DNA of 63,500 bases. It comes from Halorubrum saccharovorum DSM 1137 (GTDB lineage Archaea; Halobacteriota; Halobacteria; Halobacteriales; Haloferacaceae). Below are positions 17,207-26,135 of this stretch, in pieces. Both the position numbers and the translations under genes were made by a program. The stretch's first letter is position 1. Each line of letters starts with the position of its first letter. The stretch covers positions 233,813 through 297,312 of the forward strand of contig NZ_AOJE01000070.1 in assembly GCF_000337915.1 (NCBI RefSeq). Reading direction: 5' to 3'. The notes below the pieces were generated by a model, which did no database searches, was not told where the DNA came from, and saw nothing but the letters and a program-made list of their open reading frames with translations.

Positions 17207-18514
17207 TCACGGGAACAGCCCGCGGTACTCGTGGGCGCTCGCGGTGCGTTCGAGCGCGAGCGTGTACGCGGCGGTCCGGAGGTCCGGAAGCCCCTTCTGG
17301 TCGTACTGGTCGATCGTCTGATCGAAAGCCGTACCGATGCGGCGCTCCAGTTCGGCGTTGACGGTCTCAAGCGGCCAGGAGAACTCCTGCGCGTTCTGGA
17401 CCCACTCGAGGTACGAGACGATGACGCCGCCGGCGTTCGCGAGGATGTCGGGGACGACCTGGATGTCCCGCTCGGTGAGCACCTCGTCGGCGGCGACGGT
17501 CGTCGGGCCGTTGGCCGCCTCGACGATCGCGGAGGCCCGCAGGTCGTCGACGTTGTCCTCGGTGATGACGCCCTCGATCGCAGCGGGGATCAACACGTCC
17601 ACGTCCAGCGTCAACAGCTCCTCGTTCGGGATCGCGTCCGGGTCGTCCCACTGGTTCCCCCCGCCGGTTCGCCGGTCCTCGGGCAACGCTCGGGGGTCCC
17701 CCGTCACGTACTCCTCGATCAGCCCGCCGGCGTCGACGTGAGCGCCCAGCGCCGCCACGTCGAGTCCGTCGGGGTCGTAGGCGGCGGCGCTCACGTCGGA
17801 GGCGGCGACGATCCGCGCACCGGACTCGTCGAGGAGCCGAGCCGCATGCGACCCGACGTTGCCGAACCCTTGGATCGCCACGCTGGCGTCGGAGAGGTCG
17901 CGGTCGAGGTACTCGAAGAGCCGTTCGGTGACGATGGAGACGCCGCGGCCGGTCGCGGCGACGCGCCCCGGCGTCCCGCCGATCTCCAGCGGTTTCCCGG
18001 TGACCACCTGCGGGACGGAGTGCCCCTCGTACATCGAGTAGGTGTCCATCATCCACGCCATCGTCTGCGGGTTCGTGTTCATGTCCGGCGCGGGCACGTC
18101 GGTATTGGGGCCGATCATCCGGCGGATCCCCTCGGTGTACCGTCGGGTGAGGCTCTCCAAGTCGTTCTGGGTGAGGTCCTTCGGCTCGCAGACGACGCCG
18201 CCCTTCGCCCCCCCGTACGGGAGGTCGACCAACGCCGTTTTCCAGGACATCCACCCGGCGAGCGCCTCGACCTCGCGCTGAGTGACCGACGGGTGGAACC
18301 TGACGCCGCCTTTAAACGGACCGCGGGAGCTGTCGAACTGGCAGCGATACCCCTCGAACACCTCGACCTCCCCGGAGTCGAGCTCCACCGGGAGCGTGAC
18401 CTTGAGCGTGCGCTCCGGGTGTTTGAGCCGTTCGAAGATGCCGTGATCCACGTCGGCGTACTCCTCCGCGCGGTCCATCTGTGCGAGCATGTTCGCGAAC
18501 GGGTCGTCGGCCAT
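17207..18514 (-). CDS. gdh: Glutamate dehydrogenase (Glu/Leu/Phe/Val family)
   Basis: 435-residue enzyme that interconverts 2-oxoglutarate plus ammonium and glutamate. Key parts are GPFKGGVRFHPSVT (substrate site), LPYGGAKGGV with the catalytic Lys, GPNTDVPAPDMNT, the dinucleotide-binding GFGNVGSHAARLL, and LIPAAIEGVI. Length is normal for hexameric archaeal enzymes. GATAATT near 18555 supports a start at 18514 rather than 18541. The next operon upstream on the same strand encodes PgsB/PgsC-like proteins, for which this enzyme could supply glutamate. NAD versus NADP preference cannot be decided. Confidence 0.93.
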   Translation of the reverse strand: MADDPFANMLAQMDRAEEYADVDHGIFERLKHPERTLKVTLPVELDSGEVEVFEGYRCQFDSSRGPFKGGVRFHPSVTQREVEALAGWMSWKTALVDLPYGGAKGGVVCEPKDLTQNDLESLTRRYTEGIRRMIGPNTDVPAPDMNTNPQTMAWMMDTYSMYEGHSVPQVVTGKPLEIGGTPGRVAATGRGVSIVTERLFEYLDRDLSDASVAIQGFGNVGSHAARLLDESGARIVAASDVSAAAYDPDGLDVAALGAHVDAGGLIEEYVTGDPRALPEDRRTGGGNQWDDPDAIPNEELLTLDVDVLIPAAIEGVITEDNVDDLRASAIVEAANGPTTVAADEVLTERDIQVVPDILANAGGVIVSYLEWVQNAQEFSWPLETVNAELERRIGTAFDQTIDQYDQKGLPDLRTAAYTLALERTASAHEYRGLFP

Positions 18515-18606
18515 GGTCGGCCCGACTCGTCCCCGGGTCATATCGGTTTCGGCAATTATCGCGTGCGTGAGAGAGTGTCAATCACGCACATCCGCAACGG
18601 CGGCGC

Positions 18607-18660
18607 CTCGCCGGTCTACCCTCTCGCCGGTCTACCCTCTCACCGGTTCGCCCTCTCACC
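18607..18660. repeat. 16-bp tandem repeat between gdh and the pgsB-like gene
   Basis: Two identical copies of CTCGCCGGTCTACCCT are followed by a variant (CTCACCGGTTCGCCCT) and a partial fourth copy. It lies at the 3' side of the pgsB-like gene, in the region upstream of gdh. Function unknown. Confidence 0.8.
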
Positions 18661-18683
18661 CTTTCCATTCGACCGTCGCTCGG

Positions 18684-19835
18684 TCACCCGACCGTCCGCC
18701 GATCGATCTCCGCGGTCAGTTCGCGCATGAACTCCGCGACGGTGTTCCCCATCAGGTAGACCGGATATCCCTCAGCGAGACACGCGTCGAGGACCCGCTC
18801 CGGCGGTTCCGACTCCGGGTGATGGACGAACTCGGCGTCCACGCGCCGTTCCAACAGCTCGGCGTGCGATCCCGCAACGTGGACCGGGCCGATCAGACCG
18901 TTCTCCGCGAGCCACGTGAGGTAATGGACGAACGCCGCGGTCCGTCCGGCGCGGTCCCGGCGCGTGTACATGAACGGCGTGATCGTGGTGCCGTCGAGAC
19001 GGTTGACGAGGAACTGTCTGAGCAGTTCGGTCGACTCGATGTCGTTCATCATCGCCCCGTTCGAGACCAGGCCGCCGCCGTCGAGTCGCTGCCACCCCCA
19101 CTCGCTCCGGAGTTCGGTGACGAGCGACTCGATCCGAGACGGCGGGAGCGGCTCCAGGTCGAGCGCGCGGAGCGCCTCGTCGACGAGGAGCGCCGACCGG
19201 GCGCCGAACACGTCTTCGAACGGGGAGTCCGGACGCGGTTTGGCGACGGTGAACGTGTGGCCCGTCTTCTCGAACTCCCGCCCGAGGTACTCGTTGATGG
19301 CGTCGTTCCGATCGCCGCTGATGACGTGTGCGTCCTCCGGGATCGTCCGCGTGAACAACCGGGCGATATCGGTGAGTTCCGCGCCGAGCGTCGACTGGTG
19401 GTCGCGGCGGACGTTGAGCAGGAGGACCACCTGCGGATCGAACAGCTCGTTGGCGAGCCGAGTCGTGTACTCTCGGATGCCCTGGTTCTCGGCGACGATC
19501 GCGTCGACGGGCGCGTACGTCCGGAGTTCGCGCTCGTTCTCGTAGAGCCGCGTCGGCCCGCTGCGGGAGATCTCGTGCTCGCTGCGGTTCCGGTACGAGA
19601 AGGCCTGATTGCCGGTGACCTTCGCGTACGTTTCGAGGTCGCGCGCGACGAGGGCCTCGTTGAGCCAGCGAACGACCGTCGACTTACCGCGCACGCCCGA
19701 GACGGTCACGCGATACGGCGTCTGCTCGACGCGCTCGAAGTGCGACCGGCCGCGCCCCGCGACGTGCCGAACGGTCCGTGCGGAGCGGGACAGCGCGCGT
19801 CGCAGCCGCGAGAGAACGCCGTCTCGGTCGCTCAT
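18684..19835 (-). CDS. PgsB/CapB-like polyglutamate ligase
   Basis: 383-residue Mur-ligase-like ATP-dependent amide ligase, close in length to Bacillus PgsB. The P-loop is SGVRGKST (residues 46-53); further family features are AKVTGNQAF, AIVAENQGIREYT, VVLLLNVRRDHQSTLG and HVISGDRND. The reaction expected from the family is ATP-dependent polymerisation of glutamate through gamma-carboxyl links at the membrane. The ATG at 19835 overlaps the stop of the membrane partner by 4 bases. No CapA/PgsA-type gene is seen beside it. Cyanophycin- or folate-type ligase activity is less likely because of the PgsC-like partner. Confidence 0.8.
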   Translation of the reverse strand: MSDRDGVLSRLRRALSRSARTVRHVAGRGRSHFERVEQTPYRVTVSGVRGKSTVVRWLNEALVARDLETYAKVTGNQAFSYRNRSEHEISRSGPTRLYENERELRTYAPVDAIVAENQGIREYTTRLANELFDPQVVLLLNVRRDHQSTLGAELTDIARLFTRTIPEDAHVISGDRNDAINEYLGREFEKTGHTFTVAKPRPDSPFEDVFGARSALLVDEALRALDLEPLPPSRIESLVTELRSEWGWQRLDGGGLVSNGAMMNDIESTELLRQFLVNRLDGTTITPFMYTRRDRAGRTAAFVHYLTWLAENGLIGPVHVAGSHAELLERRVDAEFVHHPESEPPERVLDACLAEGYPVYLMGNTVAEFMRELTAEIDRRTVG

Positions 19836-21061
19836 CGGTCCTCCTCCTCCGTGTCCGCGACCAGGGGCGAGCCGTCAAGGTCCCCGTCGTCGAGCGAGAC
19901 GTTGGCGAACACCGACTCGCGGGCGAACGCCGCGGAGTCGGGGATCGACCGCTCGAACCGGTACATCTCGATCAGGGCAAGCCCGACGGCGACGATCCCG
20001 AGGAAGGCGGCGGGACTGTAACCCGAGTGAAGGAGGCCCTCGGAGGGGATGTCGACGAGCACGAAGAGGATCCCGTAGAAGAGGGCGAACAGCCCGGCGG
20101 AGATCCGAATGTGCGCGGACCGGTTTTTCGGCGCCACGCGATGCAGGTTGTACGCGCCGATGCCGACGAACAGGCCGATGAAAAAGAGGATGATCCCGGG
20201 TGCTGAGATCGATTGGAGAACGCCGATGACCAGGACGTACGCCGTGCCGAGGGCGAGCGAAATCGCGAGGAGCACCCTCCCGTAGATGAGCGTCGTCCAG
20301 TGGACGTACGAGAGGAGGAAATACACCGCGGTCGCGCCGATGGCGTAGATGACGATCGCGGGGGCGTACCGGACGCTGAACACCGCCAACAGCGGGATGA
20401 TGATGATCCCAGCGAGGCGGTGATCGTAGCGTTTGCGAACCCCCTCGTAGATGACGATATCCGTGAAGAGGAGCGCGATGGTGATCCGATCCGGGATGAT
20501 CGTCGGATAGACGCTCCCGTGCGGTTCGATCCCGATCCAGTGAATGGCGTCGCTCGTCGGCAGGGCGAGAATGGCCGGCGTCGGGGACCCGATCTCGGCG
20601 AGAACCAGCAACGACGCCGCTCCGACACCCACGAGGAAGAGATATCCCACACCCATCGCGATCAGATCGCCGCGACGGTCGTCGGGATTGAGACGCATGA
20701 CGTTGTACGCGGTAACGCCGGGGAAGATGCTCGCGATCACCTCGGCGTTCTCGAACGAGAGTTGCCCCGGAAAGAGCAGCGAGAAGGCGTATCCGGCGAG
20801 TATCGTAGCGATCGCACCGACGGTGACGGACGCCAGAAAGAGGCGGCGGCCGTGGTTGAGCGTGTACTCTCGGAGCAGCCAGAGGGCGATCCACGCGGCG
20901 ATCGCTCCGATACCGAATATCACCGGGGAGAGCGGCTCACGAAACGTGTAGATGGCGAGTAGCGGGAGAACCATCACGCCGCCAAGTCGGTAGCCTTCGG
21001 ACTGCGAGAGGAGCGCGACTAGCGTCAGCCCGGCGACCATGATGACGGAAGCGGCGATCAT
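19832..21061 (-). CDS. PgsC/CapC-like membrane protein with two repeated modules
   Basis: 409 residues, almost all membrane-embedded except for an acidic C-terminal tail of about 55 residues. Bacterial PgsC/CapC is about 150 residues; here two copies appear fused. Module 1 has GYRLGGVMVLPLLAIYTF, NHGRRLFLASVTVG and FPGVTAYNVMRLNPDDRRG. Module 2 has DHRLAGIIIIPLLAVFSV, IYGRVLLAISLALG and FVGIGAYNLHRVAPKNRS. The last pair matches the PGLIAxD..RQG element of PgsC. First gene of a two-gene operon with the PgsB-like ligase. A TATTTTAATA box lies about 35-40 bases upstream. The role in polyglutamate synthesis or export is inferred from the pair. Confidence 0.75.
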   Translation of the reverse strand: MIAASVIMVAGLTLVALLSQSEGYRLGGVMVLPLLAIYTFREPLSPVIFGIGAIAAWIALWLLREYTLNHGRRLFLASVTVGAIATILAGYAFSLLFPGQLSFENAEVIASIFPGVTAYNVMRLNPDDRRGDLIAMGVGYLFLVGVGAASLLVLAEIGSPTPAILALPTSDAIHWIGIEPHGSVYPTIIPDRITIALLFTDIVIYEGVRKRYDHRLAGIIIIPLLAVFSVRYAPAIVIYAIGATAVYFLLSYVHWTTLIYGRVLLAISLALGTAYVLVIGVLQSISAPGIILFFIGLFVGIGAYNLHRVAPKNRSAHIRISAGLFALFYGILFVLVDIPSEGLLHSGYSPAAFLGIVAVGLALIEMYRFERSIPDSAAFARESVFANVSLDDGDLDGSPLVADTEEEDR

Positions 21062-21299
21062 CTGCGACCCCGCCTGTCCGGTCGGTAGACCGATATTAAA
21101 ATAGGACTGTTTGTATCACCGGTTATCTCATCGAATCGGAACCACACCGTCCCGTCTCGAGCCGGTTCGACCGGTCCGACCGCTGGCCGGTCCGATCGAG
21201 CTGCGCTCCGTGACGCGCTCGATGATTTCCGCCCGGACTTATACGTCGGGACCGACAACCACGGCGCATGACACTCGGACGCGCGTCGGGGGTGCGTCG

Positions 21300-21764
21300 A
21301 TGACGACGCAGACGCTCCACCCCCGCGTTCAGGTCGTGTGGGTCCTCCGTGCGGTTCTCATCGCCGCGGTGTTGACGGCGCCGTTCGTCGGCGGCGTCTA
21401 CCTCGATCGGCTCCCGGAGTGGGCGCCGATCGCCGCCGGCGCGGTCTTCCTGGTGCTCGGCGTCGGCCACGCGCTCCTCCGGTACCGCCGCTGGAGCTAC
21501 GAGATCCGGGAAGACGCGCTGTACCTCGACCGCGGCGTGGTCACGCAGGTCCGGACGACGGTGCCGCTGGTGCGGATCCAGCACGTCGACTCCCGGCGCG
21601 GCCCCGTCGAACGCGGCGTCGGACTCGCCTCGTGCGTGGTGTACACGGCCGGCTCCCGCGGCGCGGACGTTCGGATTCCGGGACTCACGCCCGACGGGGC
21701 GAGCGATCTCCGCGAGGAGCTGAAGCGACTGGCCATCCGCGCGGACGGGGAGGACGCGGTGTGA
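21300..21764 (+). CDS. bPH2-domain membrane protein (YdbS-like)
   Basis: 154 residues with two membrane helices (VLRAVLIAAVLTAPFVGGVY and WAPIAAGAVFLVLGVGHALL), then one bacterial PH domain (DUF304): YEIREDALYLDRGVVTQV, VPLVRIQHVDSRRGPVER and LASCVVYTAG. YdbS/YdbT pairs are widespread membrane proteins of uncertain function. The ATG at 21300 is chosen because the upstream frame is not protein-like. Its stop overlaps the GTG of the next gene. Confidence 0.85.
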   Translation: MTTQTLHPRVQVVWVLRAVLIAAVLTAPFVGGVYLDRLPEWAPIAAGAVFLVLGVGHALLRYRRWSYEIREDALYLDRGVVTQVRTTVPLVRIQHVDSRRGPVERGVGLASCVVYTAGSRGADVRIPGLTPDGASDLREELKRLAIRADGEDAV

Positions 21765-23671
21765 AGCTCGCGCCCCAGTCGGTCCCGTACCGCGCGCTCC
21801 AGAAGGTGTCCGGGATCGTCGTGGTCCTCTTCTTCGTCGTCAACAACAACCCGGAGTGGGGGCTCGCACCCGCGGCCGCCGTCGCCGGCGCGGTCGTCCT
21901 CGCCGCGTTCGCGTACGAGGTCGCGTACTACCGACGGTTCGACTACGAGCTGACCGAGGACACGCTCGACATCTCCTCCGGCGTGATCTCCCGGCGCGAG
22001 CGGGAGATCCCCTACCGCCGGATCCAGAACGTCGACGTGAGCCGGAGCGTGATCCAGCGCGCGATCGGCGTCGCCGCGGTGGACCTAGAGACGGCCGGCG
22101 GATCCAGTACTGAGGGGTCGATCCGATTCGTCGTCCCCGACGAGGCGACCCGGCTCCAGCGGGAGGTTCAGCGCCGCAAATCGACCGGTTCCGACACGAA
22201 AACGGACGGCGAAAGCGCGGATCGACCCGGAAGCGAGGCGAGCGGGCGAACGGACGCCGGGCCGGGCGCTGTCGGTCCCGACGAGGAGGAGCTGTTCGCG
22301 ATCTCGCCGGGCGAGCTCGCCCTGGTGGGGGCGCTATCGTTCGACGGTCGGCTCATCGGGCTGTTGGCCTTCTTAAGTTCCGGGTCGGTTCCGGTGCTCT
22401 CCAGTTTCATTCCGGACGCGTCGGCGGTCGCGCTCACCGCGACCGCGATCGTCGGCGTCGGCGGGCTGTTCCTCGTGTCGTGGGTGCTCGGCGCGGGGAT
22501 CGCCTTCTCGAACTACTACGGGTTCCGGCTCTCCCGCGCCGGAGACGAACTCCGGTACGAGCGCGGGCTGTTCCGGCGGTACAGCGGCTCGATTCCGACC
22601 GAGAAGGTGCAGGCGCTCCGGATCGCCGACAACCCGGCGAAGCGAGCGCTCGGCTACGCGAGCCTCTCGATCGAGACCGCCGGCTACGCCCCCGGCCAGG
22701 GCGGCGACCAGGGGAGCCAAGCCGCCGTCCCGATCGCCTCGACCGACCGGGTGTACCGGCTGGCGCGCGAGGTCGAGTCGTTCGGCGAGCCGAGCTTTCA
22801 CCGCCCGCCCAAGCGGATCCGCTGGCGGTACGCGTTCCGGTACGCGCTCGTCGTGGGCGCCTTCGTGGCGGTCGCGTACGGGGTCAACTGGTACTTCGGC
22901 GCCGGAGCCCCGTGGTACGCCCCGGTCGCGCTCCTGCTCGCCGTGCCGCCGGCGGCCCACCTGAAGTGGAAACATCGCGGCTACTGGCTCGGCGACGACC
23001 ACCTCCTCACTCGGAACGGATTCTGGAGCCGCACGGTCACCGTCGTGCCGTACTACCGGATCCAGAACGTGATCGACACTCGGACCGTCTTCCAGCGCCG
23101 CTGGGACGTGGCGACGATCGTGGCCGACACCGCCGGCAGCAGTTCCATCGCCGGCAACGACGCCGCCGCCGTCGACTTCGCGACCGACGAGGCGGTCGAC
23201 CTCCGCGAAACCCTCCGGGAGCGCCTCCGAGCTTCCGTCGCGGAGCACCGCGATCGACGGGACCGGTTCGAGTGGTTCGCCGGCGACGCGGAGGGGGCCG
23301 GTGATGACGGGGAGCCGGCCGGTGAGGGCGACGAGCCGGTCCCCGACACAGCCGGATCGGCTCCTGACGGCGACGAACTGATCCCCGATGCCGACGACGA
23401 AGCTTCCTCTGAGGGGGACGACGAGAGACGGTCGGACGTTCCGGACGACGGCGTGATCCGCCCCGATTTCTCGGGAAGCGGTCGCGACTACTCCGAGCCG
23501 GCCGAGCGCATCGACACCGGCGAGTACGCGGTGGACCGCAACCCCTCGGACATGGGCGGTGACGGGAGAAACGAAGATGACGAGGGCGGTACGGACAGTG
23601 TCGACGACGAGACTGACGACGTCGGCGGCGAGGCCAACGATGTCGACGACGCGAGCGACGATGAGAGATAG
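21761..23671 (+). CDS. Three-module bPH2-domain membrane protein (YdbT-like)
   Basis: 636 residues made of three repeats of two membrane helices plus a PH domain. Module 1 has DTLDISSGVISRRE and IPYRRIQNVDVSRS. Module 2 has DELRYERGLFRRYSG and IPTEKVQALRIADN. Module 3 has DHLLTRNGFWSRT and VPYYRIQNVIDTRT. Each ends with an ETAG or ADTAG strand. The last 100 residues are a very acidic, disordered-looking tail. The GTG at 21761 overlaps the previous stop (GTGA), so the two PH proteins are translationally coupled. The length and triplication are typical of YdbT relatives; the function is not established. Confidence 0.85.
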   Translation: MKLAPQSVPYRALQKVSGIVVVLFFVVNNNPEWGLAPAAAVAGAVVLAAFAYEVAYYRRFDYELTEDTLDISSGVISRREREIPYRRIQNVDVSRSVIQRAIGVAAVDLETAGGSSTEGSIRFVVPDEATRLQREVQRRKSTGSDTKTDGESADRPGSEASGRTDAGPGAVGPDEEELFAISPGELALVGALSFDGRLIGLLAFLSSGSVPVLSSFIPDASAVALTATAIVGVGGLFLVSWVLGAGIAFSNYYGFRLSRAGDELRYERGLFRRYSGSIPTEKVQALRIADNPAKRALGYASLSIETAGYAPGQGGDQGSQAAVPIASTDRVYRLAREVESFGEPSFHRPPKRIRWRYAFRYALVVGAFVAVAYGVNWYFGAGAPWYAPVALLLAVPPAAHLKWKHRGYWLGDDHLLTRNGFWSRTVTVVPYYRIQNVIDTRTVFQRRWDVATIVADTAGSSSIAGNDAAAVDFATDEAVDLRETLRERLRASVAEHRDRRDRFEWFAGDAEGAGDDGEPAGEGDEPVPDTAGSAPDGDELIPDADDEASSEGDDERRSDVPDDGVIRPDFSGSGRDYSEPAERIDTGEYAVDRNPSDMGGDGRNEDDEGGTDSVDDETDDVGGEANDVDDASDDER

Positions 23672-23707
23672 CGGGTCGCTCGGGGCGTTCGGCTCGCTCG
23701 TGTCGCC

Positions 23708-24853
23708 CTACTCGTCGAGGAGCTGTTGGGCGATCGTGTTCCGAAGGACCTCGCTGGTCCCCTCGTAGATCTCAGACAGCTTCGCGTCGCGGTAGAACCG
23801 CTCGGCGGGGAAGTCCTTCGTGTAGCCGTAGCCGCCGTGGATCTGGATCCCCTCGTTGGCGACCTCACGGGAGATTTCAGAGGCGTACAGCTTCGCCTGT
23901 GCGGCCTCCTTGATGTAGTCCTCGCCGCGCATCTTCAGATCGGCCGCCTCGTGCATCAACAGCTCCGCGGCCCGGACCTTCGTGTCCATGTCGGCGAGCT
24001 TGTGCTGGATGGCCTGGAAGTCCGCGATGGCGCGATCGAACTGCTCGCGCTCTTGCGCGTACGACTTCGCCTCGTCGAGGGCGGCCCGGGCGATCCCGAC
24101 CGAGCGCGCCGCGATGGTGATCCGGCCGCCGTTCAGCGTCTTCAGCGCCTGCACGAACCCCTCGCCCTCCTCGCCGAGCCGGCGCTCCTCGGGGATCCAC
24201 ATGTCGTCGAAGCGGAGCTCGGCCGTCGGACACCCCTTGTCGCCGAGCTTGTCTTCGGTCCCCTCCACGACGAACCCGTCGTCCTCCTCGGGACGGACGA
24301 GGAACGAGGAGATGCCCTTCCGTCCCGCGTCGGGGTCGGTCTTCGCGAACAGCGTGACCGTGTCCGCGACGGAGCCGTTCGAGATCCAGAGCTTCCCGCC
24401 GTTCACCGTGTAGCCGTCGCCGTCGCGCTCCGCAGTGGTCGACATCGCCGGCACGTCCGAGCCCGCCTCGGCCTCCGAGAGCGCGAAGGCGCCGATGTCC
24501 TCCCCGGTGTTGAGGGCGGTGAGGTACGCCTCCTTCTGGTCCTCGTCGCCGAACTCGTACAGCATGTTGCCCGCGAGCGACGTGTGGGCGGCGACGACCG
24601 TCCCGAGCCCGCCGGAGCCGCGGGCGATCTCCGCGAGCCCGATCGCGTAGCTGTGGTAGTCGAGCCCGGCGCCCTCGTACTCCACCGGGAACGGCATCCC
24701 CATGAGCCCGAGATCTGCCATCTCGTCGATCAAGTCGGCCGGGAACTCGTCCGTCTCGTCGATCTCGGCGGCCCGAGGGACGACCTCCTCGTCGACGAAC
24801 TCCGCGACCGTGTCGCGGATCTGGCGCTGCTCTCCGGAGAGCGTGAAGTCCAT
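23708..24853 (-). CDS. Acyl-CoA dehydrogenase
   Basis: 381-residue FAD enzyme that introduces a double bond at C2-C3 of acyl-CoA. It shows FALSEAEAGSDV and KLWISNGSVADTV (FAD and substrate region), EEREQFDR-type helix sequence (AQEREQFDRAIADFQAIQ), and the C-terminal QIHGGYGYTKDFPAER with the catalytic Glu in LSEIYEGTSEV. The start is set at ATG 24853 (MDFTLSGEQ); six more codons are open upstream. Substrate chain length cannot be told. Confidence 0.92.
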   Translation of the reverse strand: MDFTLSGEQRQIRDTVAEFVDEEVVPRAAEIDETDEFPADLIDEMADLGLMGMPFPVEYEGAGLDYHSYAIGLAEIARGSGGLGTVVAAHTSLAGNMLYEFGDEDQKEAYLTALNTGEDIGAFALSEAEAGSDVPAMSTTAERDGDGYTVNGGKLWISNGSVADTVTLFAKTDPDAGRKGISSFLVRPEEDDGFVVEGTEDKLGDKGCPTAELRFDDMWIPEERRLGEEGEGFVQALKTLNGGRITIAARSVGIARAALDEAKSYAQEREQFDRAIADFQAIQHKLADMDTKVRAAELLMHEAADLKMRGEDYIKEAAQAKLYASEISREVANEGIQIHGGYGYTKDFPAERFYRDAKLSEIYEGTSEVLRNTIAQQLLDE

Positions 24854-25031
24854 GATCGTGGGTGTCCGCACGGCAACTTAGCCGTTTCCACACGATTGTA
24901 CACGGGTCCGGTGTTGGGCGGATCGCACTGCGGACAGAAACCGGACACCGCGGAGCCGCGACCGCTTCCGGGAGCGCTCCCGTCGTTCCACGAGGCTTTT
25001 TATGCGTTGTGCCGTAAGAGTCGGTAACCGA

Positions 25032-26099
25032 ATGAGCGGACGAGCACACGGTCCCGTCGAGCCCGACCTCGAGTGGTGTTACGAGGCGGTGCAGGGCGTC
25101 TCCCGGACCTTCGCGCTAACGGTCGACGTGTTGGAGGAACCGATGGCCTCGCACATCTGTGTGGGGTACCTCCTCTGTCGAGTCGCCGATACCGTCGAGG
25201 ACGCCGGGCACATTCCTCCGGAAGCCCAAAGCGACGTGTTGCGGACGTACCGGCGAGCGATCGACCCCGACGACGACACCGATATCGCGGCGTTCCGCGA
25301 GGCGGTCGACGAGTGGCTCCCGGCGCCCGCGGAGCGCAACGACGACTGGGAGGTCGTCGCCGAGGCGCCGACGATCGTGGCGACGTTCGCGGAGTTCGAT
25401 CCCGAGGCCCGCGACGCGATCGTCCCGCCTGTGGTGGAGATGGTCGACGGCATGGCGATGTTCGTCGATCGGCACGCCACCGAGGGCGGGCTCCGCATCG
25501 ACGACCGAGACGAGCTGGAGCAGTACTGCTACTACGCCGCCGGCACCGTCGGGAACCTCATCACGAACCTGCTCACCCGCGGCGACATCACTGAGGACCG
25601 CGCGCGCCGGCTCCGCGACACCGCCGAGGAGTTCGGGCTCCTCCTCCAGCTCGTGAACGTCTCGAAGGACGTGTACGACGACTACACCGAGGAGAACAAC
25701 GTCTACCTCCCCGCCGAGTGGCTCGCCGACGAGGGAGTGGATCAAGAGCGCGTCGTCCACCCGGAGAACCGCGAGTCGTCCGCCCGCGTCGTCGACCGGA
25801 CAGCGGAGTACGCCCGCTCGTTCCTCGACGACGCGCAGGCGTACCTGGAGACGATGCCGCTCTCGAACGGAAACACGATGGAGGCGTGGACCGTCCCGTA
25901 CCTGCTCGCGGTCGGCACCCTCCGCGAGCTCAGCTCCCGCCCCGAGGACGCACTCACCGAGGCCGGCGTGAAGATCTCTCGGCAGGAGGTGTTCGCGGTG
26001 ATGTCCGTCGCCGGCGACGCCGGGCGCGACTCCCTCGCGGAGCTCCGACAGACGATCGCTCGGACGCCCTTCCACCGGGCCGTCGAGCCCGCCGACTGA
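25032..26099 (+). CDS. Squalene/phytoene synthase-family enzyme, probably squalene synthase
   Basis: 355-residue head-to-head prenyl transferase. The first Asp-rich motif is CRVADTVEDAG, the second NVSKDVYDDYTEENNVYLP; VSRTFALTVDVLEEP near the N-terminus is characteristic of the squalene-synthase branch in haloarchaea. The product would feed squalene, a neutral membrane lipid of this group. A CTTTTTATG box lies about 30 bases before the ATG at 25032. Phytoene synthase is the main alternative; carotenoid genes are not adjacent. Confidence 0.85.
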   Translation: MSGRAHGPVEPDLEWCYEAVQGVSRTFALTVDVLEEPMASHICVGYLLCRVADTVEDAGHIPPEAQSDVLRTYRRAIDPDDDTDIAAFREAVDEWLPAPAERNDDWEVVAEAPTIVATFAEFDPEARDAIVPPVVEMVDGMAMFVDRHATEGGLRIDDRDELEQYCYYAAGTVGNLITNLLTRGDITEDRARRLRDTAEEFGLLLQLVNVSKDVYDDYTEENNVYLPAEWLADEGVDQERVVHPENRESSARVVDRTAEYARSFLDDAQAYLETMPLSNGNTMEAWTVPYLLAVGTLRELSSRPEDALTEAGVKISRQEVFAVMSVAGDAGRDSLAELRQTIARTPFHRAVEPAD

Positions 26100-26135
26100 C
26101 CGGCGTCCCGCTTTCCGCTTTCTCCGTTCACCACG

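Noticed and set aside
18607-18660. Tandem repeats as a CRISPR or replication iteron cluster
   Set aside because: Only two perfect 16-bp copies without spacers, and no replication gene nearby.
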